DNA from: Pelagibacteraceae bacterium
GTDB lineage: Bacteria > Pseudomonadota > Alphaproteobacteria > Pelagibacterales > Pelagibacteraceae
Direction: 5' to 3'
Assembly: GCA_008638165.1 (NCBI GenBank)
Contig: VTPL01000002.1
Location: 1 to 43,913, forward strand
Length of the DNA stretch: 43,913 bases
Translations under genes and position numbers: made by a program
Shown here: positions 28,505-42,610 of the stretch, piece after piece
Layout: every line of letters starts with the position of its first letter
Numbering within the stretch: position 1 is the stretch's first letter
The notes under the pieces: model-generated
Told to the model about the DNA's origin: nothing
Databases searched by the model: none
Seen by the model: the letters and a program-made list of their open reading frames with translations, nothing else

Positions 28505-29437
28505 TTATTTAAATAAATCTGACACTGAAGTTGAGTTAGATATTCTTTTAATGGCCTCTCCCATTAATCCAGAAATTGATAAAACTTCAATATTTTTAGC
28601 ACTTTTAACTTTTTCAAAGTTATCAATTGTATCTGTGATTACTAAATTTTTAATAACTGAATTTTTTATCTTTTTTACCGCCTCACCACTCAGTACTCCG
28701 TGAGTTATATAAACATAAACCTCTTTTGCTCCTCTATCTTTAAGTGCTTTTGCGGCGTTAACTATTGTTCCACCAGAGTCAATTATATCATCAACTATAA
28801 TACATGTTTTATCTTTAACACTTCCTATGACATTCATCACCTGAGATTGTCCAGGTTTTGGTCTTCTTTTATCAACAATAGCCAAACCAACGTTAAGTAA
28901 TTTACCCAAAGATCTAGCTCTCTCTGTTCCGCCAACATCTGGTGCAACACATATCAAATTTTTATTTTTTATTTTTTTCTTCACATGTCTTGCAAATATT
29001 GGAGTAGCAAATAAATTATCAACCGGTATATCAAAAAATCCTTGAATTTGTCCTGCATGTAAATCAACTGTTACCACTCTATCTGCACCAGCTTTTGTAA
29101 TTAAATTAGAAACTAGTTTTGCCGATATAGAGGTTCTTGGTACAACTTTTCTATCTTGTCTTGCATATCCAAAGTAGGGGATTACCGCAGTAATATTTTT
29201 TGCTGAAGATCTTTTTAAGGCATCAATACAAAGTAAAAGTTCCATTAAATTATCATTTGCTGGTGATGAAACTGACTGAATAATGAATATACTGTTTCCT
29301 CTAATATTTTCATTAATTTCAATATATATCTCGCCATCAGAAAATTTTCGAATACTAGAATTTACAAGTTTAGATTTTAAAAACTTAGCAATCTGCTTAG
29401 AAAGAGGCTTATTACTGTTTCCGGATAATAATTTCAT
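28505..29437 (-). CDS. prs: Ribose-phosphate pyrophosphokinase
   Basis: 310 aa; [40 protein letters not shown]. Confidence 0.97.
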   Translation of the reverse strand: MKLLSGNSNKPLSKQIAKFLKSKLVNSSIRKFSDGEIYIEINENIRGNSIFIIQSVSSPANDNLMELLLCIDALKRSSAKNITAVIPYFGYARQDRKVVPRTSISAKLVSNLITKAGADRVVTVDLHAGQIQGFFDIPVDNLFATPIFARHVKKKIKNKNLICVAPDVGGTERARSLGKLLNVGLAIVDKRRPKPGQSQVMNVIGSVKDKTCIIVDDIIDSGGTIVNAAKALKDRGAKEVYVYITHGVLSGEAVKKIKNSVIKNLVITDTIDNFEKVKSAKNIEVLSISGLMGEAIKRISNSTSVSDLFK

Positions 29438-29444
29438 TGATAGC

Positions 29445-30206
29445 TCAATTAATCATAATTACAGATATATTTCTACCATAATCATCATTTTTAAGTTTTA
29501 AAGATTTTCTGGCACTAAAAAAATTATTTTTTGGATCAAACGTATCAATATCTATTAGATCAATTTTACTAATTAAATTTGATTGAATTTGACTCTTAAC
29601 ATAACCTTTCAAATCAAAATTGATCATTTTTTTTGTAGTAGTAAAAAATTTGGTATTTTTTTTATTTTTTTTTATAAATCTTTTTTTAAATTCTAATTGA
29701 ACTTCATAGTTCTTTTTTGATATAGCGGGGCCAATTGCAGCAACTATATTTTTTGGTTTGCACCCTTTTTTTAGCATAAATTGAATAACTTTTTGAACAA
29801 TGCCCTTGTAAGCACCACGCCACCCAGCATGAATAGCTGCAATCATTTCTCTATGGTCATCATATATTAAAATTGGCACACAATCTGCAGTTAAAACTGC
29901 AATTGGCATTCCTTTTTTTTCAGTTACAATTGCATCAGCAGCTATACTTCTATTTTTAATATTTGAATTGTTATCTAAATATATAAATTTATTACTATGA
30001 AACTGCTTCACCAAAAAAATCTCTTTTGATTTAGAGCCTAATTTTTTGTTAACAATTTTTAGATTTTTTTTTACATTAATCTTTTTGTCATTTGACCCGA
30101 TACCGCAATTTAAACTTTTATAGATACCATTAGAAACACCACCGTTTCTGTTAAAAAATCCATGATTAATTTTGGAAAAATGGGATAATTTTTTTGATTT
30201 TATCAA
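29445..30206 (-). CDS. pgeF: Peptidoglycan editing factor PgeF / YfiH-like laccase-domain purine nucleoside phosphorylase
   Basis: 253 aa; [49 protein letters not shown]. Confidence 0.92.
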   Translation of the reverse strand: MIKSKKLSHFSKINHGFFNRNGGVSNGIYKSLNCGIGSNDKKINVKKNLKIVNKKLGSKSKEIFLVKQFHSNKFIYLDNNSNIKNRSIAADAIVTEKKGMPIAVLTADCVPILIYDDHREMIAAIHAGWRGAYKGIVQKVIQFMLKKGCKPKNIVAAIGPAISKKNYEVQLEFKKRFIKKNKKNTKFFTTTKKMINFDLKGYVKSQIQSNLISKIDLIDIDTFDPKNNFFSARKSLKLKNDDYGRNISVIMIN

Positions 30207-31249
30207 TTTTCAAATCCTAATTGAGATTTAATGCTAGAATTCTTTATTAACATTACTTTAAACAAATCTCCCATTTGTTCATCATCTGTTAATCTTTTGA
30301 TCCTATAAAAAATATCAGCTTTTTCAGAAAATTTTTTGTTTTTACATAAAATTTCTGCTCTTTGAAAAATTCCAAGATTAGTCAAAAATTTTTTTTGAGT
30401 AGTGTATTTATTATTTAAATTTTTATTACTTTTTACAATCTTATCAAACAAATGATAATTGATATTATGAGTTATATCTGACTTTCCAATATTTTCTAAC
30501 AAATTAGAATGTTTTTTATTATAAATTGCCTTTAGTGTATTTTGAAATTTTTCTTCGTAGTAACCATAGTCGATAATTAATAATCCACCTTTATACCTAT
30601 CAATGAATTTCATAATGTCTTTGAGATACTTTATTCCTTTTGGAGAATACTCAATAAAATTTTGATTTTTCAAAAATTTAAAATTAGTTTTATTTTCTAA
30701 TTTTTTAATATTTATTTTTTTTTTATCAAAAATAAGATTATTTTTTGAACTTTTAACCAATCTTTCGTACCATATTTTTTTTTCTTTTGTGAATTGTTTA
30801 ATTGGTATTGCATCAAAAAATTCATTAGCTAAGAAAATACTTGGCAACTTATTCAAACTTTTAAAATTTTTTATCCATTCAACATTTTTATACTGAATTT
30901 TATCTTTCTGAGTCTTAATTAATTTTGGGCTTTTTTCATGAATAATTATTTTGCAACAATTTAAAAAAGTTGGAAATCTCTTGAAACTTTCAATCATAAT
31001 TTTCATCATTTCACCATTCCCTGCGCCAAGTTCAATTAGATTAAATTTTTTGGGACATCCTAAATTTTCCCAAAAATCAATTGTCCAGATAGCAATCATT
31101 TCAGAAAATAATCTTGAAATATTTGGAGCTGTAATAAAATCACCGGTGATACCAAATGGATTTTTGGTCATATAATATCCATTTTTTTTGTCGTATAGAC
31201 AATACTCAATGAAATTATCGAGAGTTATACTACGTTTTTTTTTGAACAT
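30203..31249 (-). CDS. SAM-dependent methyltransferase, NDUFAF7/MidA family
   Basis: 348 aa; YYMTKNPFGITGDFITAPNISRLFSEMIAIW, IELGAGNGEMM, ANEFFDAIPIKQF, IIDYGYY. Confidence 0.93.
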   Translation of the reverse strand: MFKKKRSITLDNFIEYCLYDKKNGYYMTKNPFGITGDFITAPNISRLFSEMIAIWTIDFWENLGCPKKFNLIELGAGNGEMMKIMIESFKRFPTFLNCCKIIIHEKSPKLIKTQKDKIQYKNVEWIKNFKSLNKLPSIFLANEFFDAIPIKQFTKEKKIWYERLVKSSKNNLIFDKKKINIKKLENKTNFKFLKNQNFIEYSPKGIKYLKDIMKFIDRYKGGLLIIDYGYYEEKFQNTLKAIYNKKHSNLLENIGKSDITHNINYHLFDKIVKSNKNLNNKYTTQKKFLTNLGIFQRAEILCKNKKFSEKADIFYRIKRLTDDEQMGDLFKVMLIKNSSIKSQLGFEN

Positions 31250-32009
31250 TAATTTTTGAAAAAAATAAAAGTATTCCAGCTACAAAAAATATAAAACTTA
31301 TGATCTGACCCATTGTAGCATTTAAAATTAAATAACCCAATTGTTCATCTGGCACTCTAAAGTATTCTATTATAAATCTAAAAATAGAATAAAAGATTAA
31401 AAACAATGAAGATAGTATCCCTGCAATTTTAAATCTTTCTTTTTTTCTAAAGAATAAAAGTACAAAAAATAAAACAAAACCTTCAAAAAATGCTTCATAA
31501 AGTTGAGTCGGATGTCTGTATAAATCATCTACTTGAACAAACTTTACACCCCAGGGCAGGTTTGTTTCGTATCCATAAAGTTCAGAATTGATAAAATTTG
31601 CAAGTCTTCCAAAAAAAATACCAATAGGAGCAACTAGCGCTATTACATCAAGATATTCATAAACATCATCATTATTTTTTTTAGCGAATAAAATACTTGC
31701 AATAATTATACCCAAAACCCCACCATGAAATGACATCCCACCTTGCCATAATTTGAATACATCTAGAGGATTGTTGATATAAAAACCTAAGTTATAAAAT
31801 AATACATAGCCAATTCTTCCACCTAATATTAATCCAATAATTACGTATGTGATGTAATCATCAAATCTAGTGTAGATATTTTTACCAATAAGAAATTTTT
31901 TTGCTAAAAACCAGCCTATTAAAATCCCCATTATGTATGCAAGTGAATACCATCGTATTTCAAGAGAAAAAATTTCTAATGCTACTGGGTCAAAATTATT
32001 GATGAACAT
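31230..32009 (-). CDS. lgt: Prolipoprotein diacylglyceryl transferase
   Basis: 259 aa; GGMSFHGGVLG, GRLANFINSELYG, RHPTQLYEA. Confidence 0.97.
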   Translation of the reverse strand: MFINNFDPVALEIFSLEIRWYSLAYIMGILIGWFLAKKFLIGKNIYTRFDDYITYVIIGLILGGRIGYVLFYNLGFYINNPLDVFKLWQGGMSFHGGVLGIIIASILFAKKNNDDVYEYLDVIALVAPIGIFFGRLANFINSELYGYETNLPWGVKFVQVDDLYRHPTQLYEAFFEGFVLFFVLLFFRKKERFKIAGILSSLFLIFYSIFRFIIEYFRVPDEQLGYLILNATMGQIISFIFFVAGILLFFSKINVQKKT

Positions 32010-32060
32010 AATAAATAATTAAATATAAGATATAATTATATTAAGATAATAAATAAATAT

Positions 32061-32312
32061 ATGAAAAATTCTAAATTTGTATTTGATAAATTCGCAAAAT
32101 TATTTGAACAAGGTCTTGTTTCATCAAGAGATTTAGCAAATGAATTGATGACAATTCTAAAGTCTAAAAGAGATGAAATTGTTTTTAAAATGAAACTTAC
32201 AAGTAAAGATGAATTTGAAGTATTGTCTAAAAGAGTTGAAATTTTAGAAAAAAAAATTGAAAAGTTTAATTCACAAAAGAAAAAAAAAACTAAACAGGCA
32301 AAAAGATCCTAA
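32061..32312 (+). CDS. UbiK/YqiC (BMFP-domain) accessory factor family protein
   Basis: 83 aa; N-terminal helix, LTSKDEFEVLSKRVEILEKKIEKF coiled coil, Lys-rich tail. Confidence 0.75.
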   Translation: MKNSKFVFDKFAKLFEQGLVSSRDLANELMTILKSKRDEIVFKMKLTSKDEFEVLSKRVEILEKKIEKFNSQKKKKTKQAKRS

Positions 32313-33618
32313 CTTCAAGTCCGTTTAATTTAGACTTTTCTAATTTTATATTACCTCCATGTGATCGCAATATATCTGAGGCAATTGAAAGCCCCAATCC
32401 AACACTAGATTTTGACTCACTTCTACCTTTATCTATTTTGTAGAATGGCTTAAACACATTGTCATATTCATTTTCAGGTATTCCAGGACCATCATCTTCA
32501 ATCTTAATGAATATATTTGTATTTTTTTTTGATAGTTCAATATTAATATTTTCTCCATATTTTAAAGCATTATCAATTAAGTTATTGATACAACGTCTAA
32601 TTAAATTTTTTCTTCCATTATAATAAACTCTTTCAGTAATATTCTTTGAGATATTTTGATTATTATACTTCTTAATTATTTCTTCGAGTAGTTCACTCAG
32701 ATTAAATAATTCAACTTTTTCAAGGTAAGTTGAGCTAGTAAATTGCAGATATTCATTCAACATTTTTTCCATTTCGTTAATGTCATCTACTAGTTTACTA
32801 GAGATATCGTTGTCTTTAATAAAAGCTGTTTGTAATTTCATTCTAGTTAAAGGTGTCCTTAGATCGTGACTTATACCTGAAAGCATTTCAGATCTTTGAT
32901 TAAGATGTCTTAATATTCTTTTTCTCATTCGATCGAATTCCAAACCAGCTTGTCTAATTTCAGATGCTCCTGAAGGTTTAAATTCATCAACCTCTTCCCC
33001 TTTACCAAATTTTTCAGCTGCTTTTGCTAGAGCTGTGATAGGTCGGGTTTGATTTTTTAAAAATATTAAGGATATTATAATCATTACAAATGCCGGTACC
33101 GTTATCCACAAACCAAAGATTCTTGCAGAAGAACTACTTACTCGATCTTTTGGAATTAGAAATTTAAAGTAACCATCTTGAAATTTAATTCTTAAATCTA
33201 TTAACTCTTTATAATTAGTCGTACTAAACCAATATTCTCCTAAACCAAACCTTGATTTCAATTCCCTTCTGAGTGTTCTATCTACAGGGCTGAACCATCT
33301 TTCGTCATAAATGTAATTAAATTCATTGTCTTCAACAAACTCAATATTTAAATCTTGATAAAGGGAAAAAAGATTAGTGATCTCATTCTTATCGTAGTTA
33401 TCGTTGTTATAAACTTCAACAAAGGTTTTAACCTCATTAACTAGTGCTCTTGTCATACCTTGATTAGTTTTAATCCACAGGCTATCAAAAAAAACGATAG
33501 TGATTATTAATTGAATAACTATTACAGGAACAGCCACAATTAGTAGCGCTCTATAAAATAATCTTTTAGGCAGCAGATCTTTTATAAATTTACTCAATCC
33601 ATAAAACATAACCAGCAC
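32290..33618 (-). CDS. HAMP-domain sensor histidine kinase (EnvZ-like)
   Basis: 442 aa; two TM, HAMP, SGISHDLRTPLTRMKLQ, N-box NLIDNALKYG, DDGPGIPE, SSVGLGLSIA. Confidence 0.95.
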   Translation of the reverse strand: MLVMFYGLSKFIKDLLPKRLFYRALLIVAVPVIVIQLIITIVFFDSLWIKTNQGMTRALVNEVKTFVEVYNNDNYDKNEITNLFSLYQDLNIEFVEDNEFNYIYDERWFSPVDRTLRRELKSRFGLGEYWFSTTNYKELIDLRIKFQDGYFKFLIPKDRVSSSSARIFGLWITVPAFVMIIISLIFLKNQTRPITALAKAAEKFGKGEEVDEFKPSGASEIRQAGLEFDRMRKRILRHLNQRSEMLSGISHDLRTPLTRMKLQTAFIKDNDISSKLVDDINEMEKMLNEYLQFTSSTYLEKVELFNLSELLEEIIKKYNNQNISKNITERVYYNGRKNLIRRCINNLIDNALKYGENINIELSKKNTNIFIKIEDDGPGIPENEYDNVFKPFYKIDKGRSESKSSVGLGLSIASDILRSHGGNIKLEKSKLNGLEVRIFLPV

Positions 33619-34267
33619 CTCTTATTGTTTGTAGAAATTTAGGATTTTTTGGATCTAATTCTATTTTTTTTCTTAATCGTGTAATAATGACATCAATTGA
33701 TCTTTCTTTATCTAAATCAATTAATTTTCCTATTTCTAATCTCTCAAATGTTTTGCCAGGATTATTTATCATTTTTTCTAAGATAATTTTTTCTGTATTA
33801 TTAATTTTATATTCTGTTTTATTTTTGAATATTAATTGTTTGTTTAAATCAATTTTAATATTTTCAAATTCAATAACTCTTTTTTGATCTATTTTTTTTG
33901 TCTTATCTAAAATATTTTTTATTCGCAAAAGAAGTTCTTTTGGCTCAAAGGGTTTTGACAAATAGTCATCTGCACCAACTTCCAAACCTTCAACTCTTTC
34001 TGCTGCTTGGCCTTTTGCTGTTAAAAGAATAATCGGTGTATCCAAATCTTTTTTATTTTCTTGAATAAACTCTAAGCCACTTTTGCCTGGCATCATAATA
34101 TCGAGAATTATTAGATCAAATTTTATAATTTTAATTTTTTCAGAAGCATCTTCTGCACTACTAGCAGTATTAATTAAATATTGATTTTCATTTAAATACT
34201 TTTTTACTAAAGTTCTTATTCCCTCATCATCATCAACTACAAGAATATGAGCTAAATAATTATCCAT
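33590..34267 (-). CDS. OmpR/PetR-type response regulator
   Basis: 225 aa; ILVVDDDEGIR, LDIMMPGKSG, LLTAKG, GADDYLSKPFEPKELLLRI; winged helix with VIITRLRKKIE…IRGAGYVL. Confidence 0.95.
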   Translation of the reverse strand: MDNYLAHILVVDDDEGIRTLVKKYLNENQYLINTASSAEDASEKIKIIKFDLIILDIMMPGKSGLEFIQENKKDLDTPIILLTAKGQAAERVEGLEVGADDYLSKPFEPKELLLRIKNILDKTKKIDQKRVIEFENIKIDLNKQLIFKNKTEYKINNTEKIILEKMINNPGKTFERLEIGKLIDLDKERSIDVIITRLRKKIELDPKNPKFLQTIRGAGYVLWIE

Positions 34268-34697
34268 TTATTATTTTATGTAGAACGCTATCAAAGTTTA
34301 AAACTTCCTCTGATTTTGAGTTAAGCAGAGCGTTATATATTCTTTTTTTTTGCGACTGAAATATTTCCTCAGAAATGATTTTGCCTTTATCATTTAAAAA
34401 AACATGCTTTACCCTTGTATCTTGCTCATCTTTTTTAAAATCAATCGCTTCTAGTTTAATTAAATCTTTAAGCACTCTATTTAAACTCTGTTTGGTGACT
34501 TTTAGTCTTTTTAGCAGCTCAGAAATAGAGATGCCCTCATACATTGATAATAAATGTATGACCTTGTTATGAGCTAGCCCAATAGAATACTTATCAAGAA
34601 CCTTTTTAGAGTCTGAAAAGATTTCTCTATATCCGACAAACAACTTTTCAATGAGATCTTTAAGTTGATCATCTTTTAAATATAAAAGTTCTTTCAT
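34260..34697 (-). CDS. MarR-family regulator (PetP-like by context)
   Basis: 145 aa; ISISELLKRLKVTKQSLNRVLKDLIKLEAIDFKKDEQDTRVKHVFLNDKGK. Confidence 0.9.
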   Translation of the reverse strand: MKELLYLKDDQLKDLIEKLFVGYREIFSDSKKVLDKYSIGLAHNKVIHLLSMYEGISISELLKRLKVTKQSLNRVLKDLIKLEAIDFKKDEQDTRVKHVFLNDKGKIISEEIFQSQKKRIYNALLNSKSEEVLNFDSVLHKIING

Positions 34698-34712
34698 GAT
34701 AGGTAAGTTATA

Positions 34713-34741
34713 TTGACATATTACAGATACAAAGATATTTT
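34713..34741 (+). promoter_or_regulatory. Candidate sigma70-type promoter for ilvE
   Basis: TTGACA (34713-34718), 17-bp spacer, TATTTT (34736-34741), 24 bp upstream of the ATG at 34766. Confidence 0.55.
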
Positions 34742-34765
34742 TCAGTAATAATTTTTATTTCATAA

Positions 34766-35647
34766 ATGATACCGTACGACAAAAGATCTGGAAAAATTTG
34801 GTATAATAGTGAGCTTGTAGATTGGGCTGACGCCAAGATACATGTTCTAAACCATGGCTTACATTATGCTAGTTGTGTATTTGAGGGTGAAAGAGTTTAT
34901 GATGGATCTATATTTAAATTAGAAGAGCATACATCAAGACTTTTTTATTCAGCAAAAAGGATGGGAATGACTATTCCTTATTCAGAAGCAGAAATTAATG
35001 ACGCTTGTAATAAAATAATTGCAGTTCAAAAAGTAGAAAATGGTTATGTGAGACCTACTATTTGGAGAGGAAGCGAGATGATGGCAATTTCTGCACAACA
35101 AACTAAAATTCATGTTGCAATTGCAACATGGGAATGGGGATCTTACTTTGATCCAAAATTAAAAGTTGAGGGTATAAAATTAAATATTTCTAATTGGAGA
35201 AGACCTGCTCCTAATACAATTCCTTGGGATACAAAAGCATCTGGTCTTTATATGATTTGTACATTGTCAAAACACGAAGCTGAAAAACAGGGTTATACAG
35301 ACTCGTTAATGTTAGATCACGAAGGTAATGTTGCTGAAGCAACTGGTGCAAATATTTTTTTTAAAGATAAAAATAATGAAATACACACACCAATACCTGA
35401 CTCTTTTTTGGATGGAATAACAAGACGAACCGTAATCGAAATTGCAAAATCAAAAAATATCAAAGTTCATGAAAGAAAAATTAATCCCTCGGAGCTTAGT
35501 GATTTTGTTGGTTGTTTTTTAACAGGAACAGCAGCAGAGATTACCCCAGTATCGTCTATTGCAGATTATCAATTTAAAGTTTGTAATCTAATTATAGATT
35601 TAAATGAAAGTTATCAAAATTTAGTTAGAAAGAAAAAGGCAGCTTAA
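34766..35647 (+). CDS. ilvE: Branched-chain amino acid aminotransferase
   Basis: 293 aa; HGLHYASCVFEGERVY, KASGLYMICTLSKHEA, EATGANIFF, LTGTAAEITPV. Confidence 0.95.
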   Translation: MIPYDKRSGKIWYNSELVDWADAKIHVLNHGLHYASCVFEGERVYDGSIFKLEEHTSRLFYSAKRMGMTIPYSEAEINDACNKIIAVQKVENGYVRPTIWRGSEMMAISAQQTKIHVAIATWEWGSYFDPKLKVEGIKLNISNWRRPAPNTIPWDTKASGLYMICTLSKHEAEKQGYTDSLMLDHEGNVAEATGANIFFKDKNNEIHTPIPDSFLDGITRRTVIEIAKSKNIKVHERKINPSELSDFVGCFLTGTAAEITPVSSIADYQFKVCNLIIDLNESYQNLVRKKKAA

Positions 35648-36228
35648 TCTTTATTGTCTTCTGATATTGCGTGGTCGATTCCTTTTCGCATGTACTCATA
35701 ACCAGTAAACAATGTAAGGGCTGCAGATAACCACAATAAAATTATTCCAATAGTTTGTGCATTATAATCTTGAAAATTTAATATTCTATTTCCTGTATCA
35801 CCAGAAAGTAAAAGTGCGATAGAGACCATTTGTAAAACAGTTTTTAGTTTTGCAAGATTTGAAACGGGTAATTTAATTTTACCTTTGGCTAAAAATTCTC
35901 TTAATCCTGATATAAGTATTTCTCGTGTTAGTATAATTATTGCAGCGATTACTTCATAGTTTCTTATAGTGCCATCCATGACTAATAGGATTAAAGCGGT
36001 TGCAACAATTATTTTATCTGCAATAGGGTCAAGAAGCTCACCTAATTTAGATTCCTCACCCATCATTCTTGCCAACATTCCATCTAAAAAATCGGTGAAA
36101 GAAGCCACTATAAACAAGATTAAAGCTGTTAAATCACCATAAAATCCTGGCAAATAAAAAGCTAACACAAAAAATGGGACTATAATAATTCGTCCAATAG
36201 TTAGAATATTTGGTATTTTTTTTAACAT
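35644..36228 (-). CDS. pgsA: CDP-diacylglycerol-glycerol-3-phosphate 3-phosphatidyltransferase
   Basis: 194 aa multi-TM; DFLDGMLARMMGEESKLGELLDPIADK (CDP-alcohol phosphatidyltransferase motif). Confidence 0.95.
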   Translation of the reverse strand: MLKKIPNILTIGRIIIVPFFVLAFYLPGFYGDLTALILFIVASFTDFLDGMLARMMGEESKLGELLDPIADKIIVATALILLVMDGTIRNYEVIAAIIILTREILISGLREFLAKGKIKLPVSNLAKLKTVLQMVSIALLLSGDTGNRILNFQDYNAQTIGIILLWLSAALTLFTGYEYMRKGIDHAISEDNKD

Positions 36229-36231
36229 TTT

Positions 36232-38097
36232 TTACTCGTGAAAGAAGTTATATATCTTATTTGCAACTTTTTCTTCAACACCTTCAACTGATTTAATTTC
36301 ATCTAAACTTGCAGATTCAACTGCTCTTGCTGAACCAAAATGGTTCAATAGCGCTCTTTTTCTTATAGCACCAATTCCACTGATTTGGTCTAATAATGAC
36401 TTTGTTAGGTTTTTTGACCTTTTGGATCTGTGCGAGTTAATTGCAAACCTATGAGCTTCATCTCTTAATCTTTGCAAAAAAAATAAAGTTGGGTCATTTC
36501 TTTCAAATTTATATGACTTACCATTATAAAAGAATGTTTCATTGCCACTGTTTCTGTCTTTGCCTTTTGCAATAGCAATCATGGGAAGGTCATGTAGCCC
36601 AAATTCATTTAATACTTCTTTTGCAACAGAATATTGCCCCTTTCCACCATCAATTAGAATTAAATCTGGCAATGTTAAATAGTTGCCACTTTCCAGCATA
36701 GCTCGTTTAAATCTTCTTGTTAGAACTTCCTTCAACATTGCAAAATCATCTTGTTCAGCACCTTTAGTTTTAATATCAAATTTTCTATATCTTTTTTTTA
36801 TAAAACCTTCTTCACCAAAGGTTACCATTGCCCCAACACTGTTAGTTCCCTGAATATGACTATTGTCGTAAATTTCTACAAGATTGATATTATTTTTTAG
36901 ATCGAATTTTTTTGAAATACCTTCAAATAAATTTTTATTATTATTTGCTTCATACAATTTTCTATTTAAAGCCTCTTTTGCATTTTTTTCAGCAATAGCA
37001 ATAATCTTTGCTTTTGAACCTTTTTTGGCAACTGAAATACTGATATTAGCATTTTCTTTTTTTGTTAAGGTGTCCTCTATTAGCTTTTTATCCTCGATAT
37101 CAACATTAATAATTATTAATTTTGGAACATTCTTATTTTCATAAAATTGCATTAAGAATGAAGACATAATTTCAGAAATATTCTGCTCAGGATCATGTCT
37201 TGGAAAGTAAGATTGATTGCCCCAGTTTTGCTTTGCTCTATAAAAAAATACTTGAATACAAGTTTTTCCAGATTCTTTGTATGCAGCGATTACATCTGCT
37301 TCAATTAAATTTGCCTCATTCACTCTTTGAGAAGATTGAATAATATTTAGTGATTTTATTCTGTCCCTAAAAATTGAAGCTTTTTCAAAATCAAGATTTT
37401 CACTTGCCGCTTCCATTTGCTTAGATAAACTTTTTTGTATTTCTCTTGATTTGCCAGATACAAAATGAATTGCATCATCAACAGATTTTTTATACTCGTC
37501 TTTTTCTATATAACCAACGCAAGGACCAGAACATCTTTTGATTTGATATAAAATACAAGGACGTTCTCTATTTTTAAAAGTAGAGTCATCACATACTCTT
37601 ATTTGAAAAACTTTTTGTAACATTTTAATAGTCCAATTTGCTGATCCAGCTGATGCAAATGGACCGAAATAAAATCCATCTTTATCTTTTTTACCTCTAT
37701 GTTTTGTGACTTGAGGCCACTTATCTTTGTTACTGATAAATATAAATGGAAATGATTTATCGTCCTTGAGAAGAATATTAAATTTTGGTTTGTTTTTTTT
37801 TATTAAATTTGCTTCTAGTAACAAAGCCTCACTTTCATTAGCAGTAATTGTAATTTCTAGTTTTGCAGTTTGAGAGAGCATTCTCTCAGTTCGAATAATG
37901 TGATTTTTTTCACTTACATAACTTTTTAATCGATTTGGTAAATTTTTAGCCTTTCCCACGTACAAGATATCACCTTTTTGATTTAGCATCTTGTAAACGC
38001 CAGGACTTTTGGGGATTAAGGGTAACTCTTTTTTGATTACTTCTTTTCCAATATCAGAACTTCTCATTACTTCTTTTTTTAGTAATTTGGATACCAA
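36232..38097 (-). CDS. uvrC: Excinuclease ABC subunit C
   Basis: 621 aa; [25 protein letters not shown] (GIY-YIG), [28 protein letters not shown], HhH C-terminus. The true start may be the internal Met at about 38067. Confidence 0.96.
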   Translation of the reverse strand: MVSKLLKKEVMRSSDIGKEVIKKELPLIPKSPGVYKMLNQKGDILYVGKAKNLPNRLKSYVSEKNHIIRTERMLSQTAKLEITITANESEALLLEANLIKKNKPKFNILLKDDKSFPFIFISNKDKWPQVTKHRGKKDKDGFYFGPFASAGSANWTIKMLQKVFQIRVCDDSTFKNRERPCILYQIKRCSGPCVGYIEKDEYKKSVDDAIHFVSGKSREIQKSLSKQMEAASENLDFEKASIFRDRIKSLNIIQSSQRVNEANLIEADVIAAYKESGKTCIQVFFYRAKQNWGNQSYFPRHDPEQNISEIMSSFLMQFYENKNVPKLIIINVDIEDKKLIEDTLTKKENANISISVAKKGSKAKIIAIAEKNAKEALNRKLYEANNNKNLFEGISKKFDLKNNINLVEIYDNSHIQGTNSVGAMVTFGEEGFIKKRYRKFDIKTKGAEQDDFAMLKEVLTRRFKRAMLESGNYLTLPDLILIDGGKGQYSVAKEVLNEFGLHDLPMIAIAKGKDRNSGNETFFYNGKSYKFERNDPTLFFLQRLRDEAHRFAINSHRSKRSKNLTKSLLDQISGIGAIRKRALLNHFGSARAVESASLDEIKSVEGVEEKVANKIYNFFHE

Positions 38098-38479
38098 CTG
38101 ACGAACATTCTTTTAAAATTTCAAGTTTTTCAATTTTTAACATTATTTTTTCAATTCTTTTATCTTTGAATAATTCATCAAATACAGCTTCTGCTAGCGT
38201 TTCTAGAAAGTTATAATGTTTTTTGTTAACTAGCTTTGTAATTAATTTTACTACAGTTCCATAATTCACAATTGATTTAATATCTTTATCATTAGTTGGC
38301 TTTTTATCCTGGTAATCAATTTCTAGACTGAATTTTACCTTTTGAGGTTTTTCTTTTTCAAAATCATAATATCCAAGTTTAAGTTCTAGAGTAAGTTCAT
38401 TTATGAGAATTTTTTTTTCATAATTAAATAAACTTCTATTTTTATTTATTTTAACTATTTTAAAGTTATTTTTTTTCAT
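38054..38479 (-). CDS. folB: Dihydroneopterin aldolase
   Basis: 141 aa; [43 protein letters not shown]. Confidence 0.85.
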   Translation of the reverse strand: MKKNNFKIVKINKNRSLFNYEKKILINELTLELKLGYYDFEKEKPQKVKFSLEIDYQDKKPTNDKDIKSIVNYGTVVKLITKLVNKKHYNFLETLAEAVFDELFKDKRIEKIMLKIEKLEILKECSSVGIQITKKRSNEKF

Positions 38480-39209
38480 TCTTTTCCTAATACATCTGGT
38501 GTTTGCCAGTTAAGTGACTGCCCACTATCTATTGCGATTACTTGTCCTGTAATAGAACTATTTTTTATAAAAAAGTCAACTGCATTGCAAATTTCATTAA
38601 CATCGACTTGTTTTTTTAAAGGTGTGGCTAAATACTGTTTTTTAAAATGTTGATTTGACTGTCGCTTATTTTTTATTGTGGGACCAGGCGCAATACCATT
38701 CACTCTGATATTTGGAGCAAGGCTCATCGCACTTGTTTTAGTTAAAGTATAAAGGCCAGTTTTGCTCAGTGTATAAGAGAAAAAAAAAGGAGTTAATTTA
38801 AACACTCTTTGATCAATAATATTAATAATATTATTATTTCCTTTTGAAACAAATTTTGAAAATTTTTTTATAAGTAATGCAGGTGCTTTGAGATTTGCAT
38901 TTATATGAGCGTCCCAACTTTTTGAAGTAAAATCAGTTATTTTATCATTTTCAAATAGTGATGCATTATTAATTAGGCAATCAAAATTTTTTAATTTCTT
39001 TTTTGCAAAATTAATTATTTTATCAATATCTTTTTCTTTTGTAAGATTTCCTTGGACTAAAAAGACTTTAGCATTTTTTTTTATCAGATTTTTTTTGAGA
39101 TTTTCTGCTTGTGTTTTTGATTTGTTATAATGAATAACTATTTCTTTATTGGGCCCAGCAAGCTTCATTGCAATAGCCGCCCCAACTCTTGTTGCAGCTC
39201 CTGTTATAA

Positions 39210-39228
<19 letters not shown>
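38476..39228 (-). CDS. Short-chain dehydrogenase, FolM/pteridine-reductase-like
   Basis: 250 aa; [50 protein letters not shown]; adjacent to folB. Confidence 0.85.
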
Positions 39229-42601
<3,373 letters not shown>

Positions 42602-42610
42602 ATTATCTTT

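Noticed and set aside
34704-34725. GTAA…TTAC dyad in the marR/ilvE gap as a MarR operator
   Set aside because: Only the outer four pairs match cleanly and most inner positions do not pair; too weak without comparative data.
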